Assembly: GCA_017860725.1 (NCBI GenBank)
Contig: JAGDMX010000204.1
Location: 1 to 5,547 of the forward strand
Direction of reading: 5' to 3'
Origin: Chloroflexota bacterium
GTDB lineage: Bacteria; Chloroflexota; Anaerolineae; Anaerolineales; UBA4823
DNA: 5,547 bases
The notes beneath the pieces are model-generated. The model was not told the origin of the DNA and did no database searches. It worked only from the letters and a program-made list of their open reading frames with translations. The position numbers were made by a program, and so were the translations under genes. Positions 4,747 to 5,547 of the stretch are shown here, one piece after another. Position 1 is the stretch's first letter. The number at the start of each line of letters is the position of its first letter.

Positions 4747-4779
4747 ATATAAATCAGACTATATAAGTCTGTATTATAT
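4747..4779 (+). promoter_or_regulatory. Palindromic operator candidate just downstream of the promoter
   Basis: CAGACT (4755-4760) and AGTCTG (4766-4771) are perfect inverted repeats around ATATA. Beyond two mismatched pairs the symmetry resumes with ATATAA (4747-4752) against TTATAT (4774-4779). It covers about -5 to +28 relative to the predicted start at about 4752, where a bound dimeric repressor (TetR- or MarR-like) would block transcription. No regulator gene is in the window. A weak transcript hairpin is the alternative. Confidence 0.5.
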
Positions 4780-4812
4780 TATATACGAGAGACCTCGCGT
4801 GTCGGATTTATC

Positions 4813-4818
4813 AGGAGG
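4813..4818 (+). promoter_or_regulatory. Consensus Shine-Dalgarno of the reductase gene
   Basis: AGGAGG is a full anti-Shine-Dalgarno match. It lies three bases before the ATG at 4822 and six before the in-frame ATG at 4825. The spacing favours the second ATG, giving a protein that starts MKIGILG, as is usual for this family. Confidence 0.75.
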
Positions 4819-4821
4819 ACA

Positions 4822-5508
4822 ATGATGAAAATCGGTATTTTAGGAACGGGTATCGTCGGCAAGACGATCGCTGCGAAACTGATCGAACTGGGACACGAAG
4901 TGACGCTCGGCACTCGAGATGTTGCTGGCAAGCTGGCCGAGACAGCCCCAGACTTCTATGGCAATCCACCATTCAACGTTTGGCATGCTCAGCACCAACA
5001 GATAAAGCTGGCGACTTTTACAGAGGCCGCCGCACATGGCGAACTTGTCTTCAATGCCACCAATGGCGGCGCTACCTTGGAAGCGTTGAAGTCCGCGCAA
5101 GAAACAAACTTGAACGGGAAGGTGCTCATCGATATCGCCAACCCGCTCGATTTCTCACATGGCATGCCGCCCACACTTTTAGTCTGCAACACCGATTCGC
5201 TTGGCGAACAGATCCAACGCGCCTTCCCGCTAGCTAGAGTTGTCAAAACACTCAACACCATTAGCGCACCCGTGATGGTGAATCCGCGCCAGCTTGCCGG
5301 CGGGGAGCATACTATGTTTGTCTGTGGTAACGACGCCGGCGCAAAAACTCAGGTCAACGAAATCTTGCAGGACTGGTTCGGCTGGAAATACGTAATCGAT
5401 TTAGGCGACATCAGCGTGGCGCGTGGTATGGAGATGTACCTGCCGCTTTGGCTGCGCCTGATGGGCGCGCTCGGTTCGCCAATGATCAATGTCAAAGTCG
5501 TGAAGTAA
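4822..5508 (+). CDS. F420-dependent NADP reductase-like NAD(P)-binding oxidoreductase
   Basis: Protein of 228 residues (227 from the second ATG) with an N-terminal Rossmann fold. Visible are the glycine-rich loop KIGILGTGIVGKTIA (3-17; G8, G10, G13) and LGTRD (29-33), whose Thr-Arg after strand 2 is the usual contact for the NADP 2'-phosphate. Further on are LVFNATNGG (75-83), VLIDIANPLDF (101-111), VVKTLNT (140-146) and MFVCGND (165-171). The pattern and length match the Pfam F420_oxidored group that includes the F420H2:NADP oxidoreductases. Many bacterial members are annotated this way without proof of F420 use, so the hydride partner is uncertain. The gene has its own strong promoter, palindrome and Shine-Dalgarno, which separates it from the microcompartment operon. 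A probable short-chain dehydrogenase follows at once. Confidence 0.85.
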   Translation: MMKIGILGTGIVGKTIAAKLIELGHEVTLGTRDVAGKLAETAPDFYGNPPFNVWHAQHQQIKLATFTEAAAHGELVFNATNGGATLEALKSAQETNLNGKVLIDIANPLDFSHGMPPTLLVCNTDSLGEQIQRAFPLARVVKTLNTISAPVMVNPRQLAGGEHTMFVCGNDAGAKTQVNEILQDWFGWKYVIDLGDISVARGMEMYLPLWLRLMGALGSPMINVKVVK

Positions 5509-5512
5509 CCAA

Positions 5513-5547
5513 ATGGACCCATCTCAACAGATCGCGTTGGTCAGCGG
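5513..5547 (+). CDS. Start of a probable short-chain dehydrogenase/reductase, cut by the window end
   Basis: An ATG four bases after the reductase stop opens a frame reading MDPSQQIALVS, with a further GG at the edge. The I-A-L-V-S-G opening is the usual first beta strand leading into the TGxxxGIG nucleotide loop of short-chain dehydrogenases. Only 11 full codons are visible, so this is a prediction from very little. The close spacing suggests co-transcription with the reductase. Confidence 0.5.
   Translation, partial: MDPSQQIALVS

Noticed and set aside
4740..4785. Minus-strand promoter for the small membrane protein
   Set aside because: The AT-rich stretch offers several -10-like hexamers on the minus strand, but none has a convincing -35 box at 16-18 bases.
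4786..4797. CGAG/CTCG hairpin in the leader of the reductase gene
   Set aside because: Only four base pairs, with no extension or repeat elsewhere; too weak to call.
1..5547. CRISPR arrays, tRNA or rRNA genes, insertion sequences, attachment sites
   Set aside because: Apart from the 18-bp triple repeat there is no spaced repeat array, cloverleaf, transposase coding or terminal inverted repeat pair visible.

Overview
The window is most likely bacterial chromosomal DNA of fairly high GC content. It holds the 3' part of a bacterial microcompartment (metabolosome) operon, followed by an unrelated flank. The host may be a Chloroflexota (Anaerolineae-like) bacterium. That guess rests on the small two-helix membrane protein, the F420/NADP-reductase-like gene and the overall style of the locus, not on any phylogenetic marker, so it is weak.

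Region 1 (1-4504, all on +) carries, in order: a 5'-truncated deoxyribose-phosphate aldolase (DERA, deoC); a pentameric shell protein (BMC-P); a CoA-acylating aldehyde dehydrogenase with a C-terminal encapsulation peptide; a hexameric shell protein (BMC-H); a tandem-domain trimeric shell protein (BMC-T) of the type I recall from Haliangium ochraceum; a small protein of about 120 residues with an encapsulation-peptide-like C-terminus; and two more BMC-P proteins. One H, one T and three P proteins include every tile class needed to close a shell. DERA with AldDH matches the sugar-phosphate-utilizing (SPU) metabolosome type. The inferred chemistry is 2-deoxyribose-5-phosphate to glyceraldehyde-3-phosphate plus acetaldehyde, with the acetaldehyde oxidised inside the shell to acetyl-CoA. 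No phosphotransacylase, alcohol dehydrogenase, RpiB or regulator is in the window; any such gene would lie upstream.

The gaps inside the operon are informative. Three tandem 18-bp repeats lie between deoC and the first BMC-P. A purine tract with three AGGA cores precedes BMC-H. A 126-bp spacer with several GC-rich inverted repeats separates BMC-H from BMC-T. A small hairpin overlaps the ribosome binding site of the small protein.

Region 2 (4501-5547) is the flank. A small membrane protein on the minus strand ends tail to tail with the last BMC-P, sharing the bases TTAG. Its divergent neighbour is an F420-dependent NADP reductase-like Rossmann protein, behind a near-consensus sigma-70 promoter and a palindrome suited to a repressor. 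The first codons of a probable short-chain dehydrogenase begin four bases after it and run off the window.

The least described item is the small protein at 3523-3888. Its C-terminal helix matches the AldDH encapsulation peptide position by position, which suggests a second cargo or a scaffold of the microcompartment.
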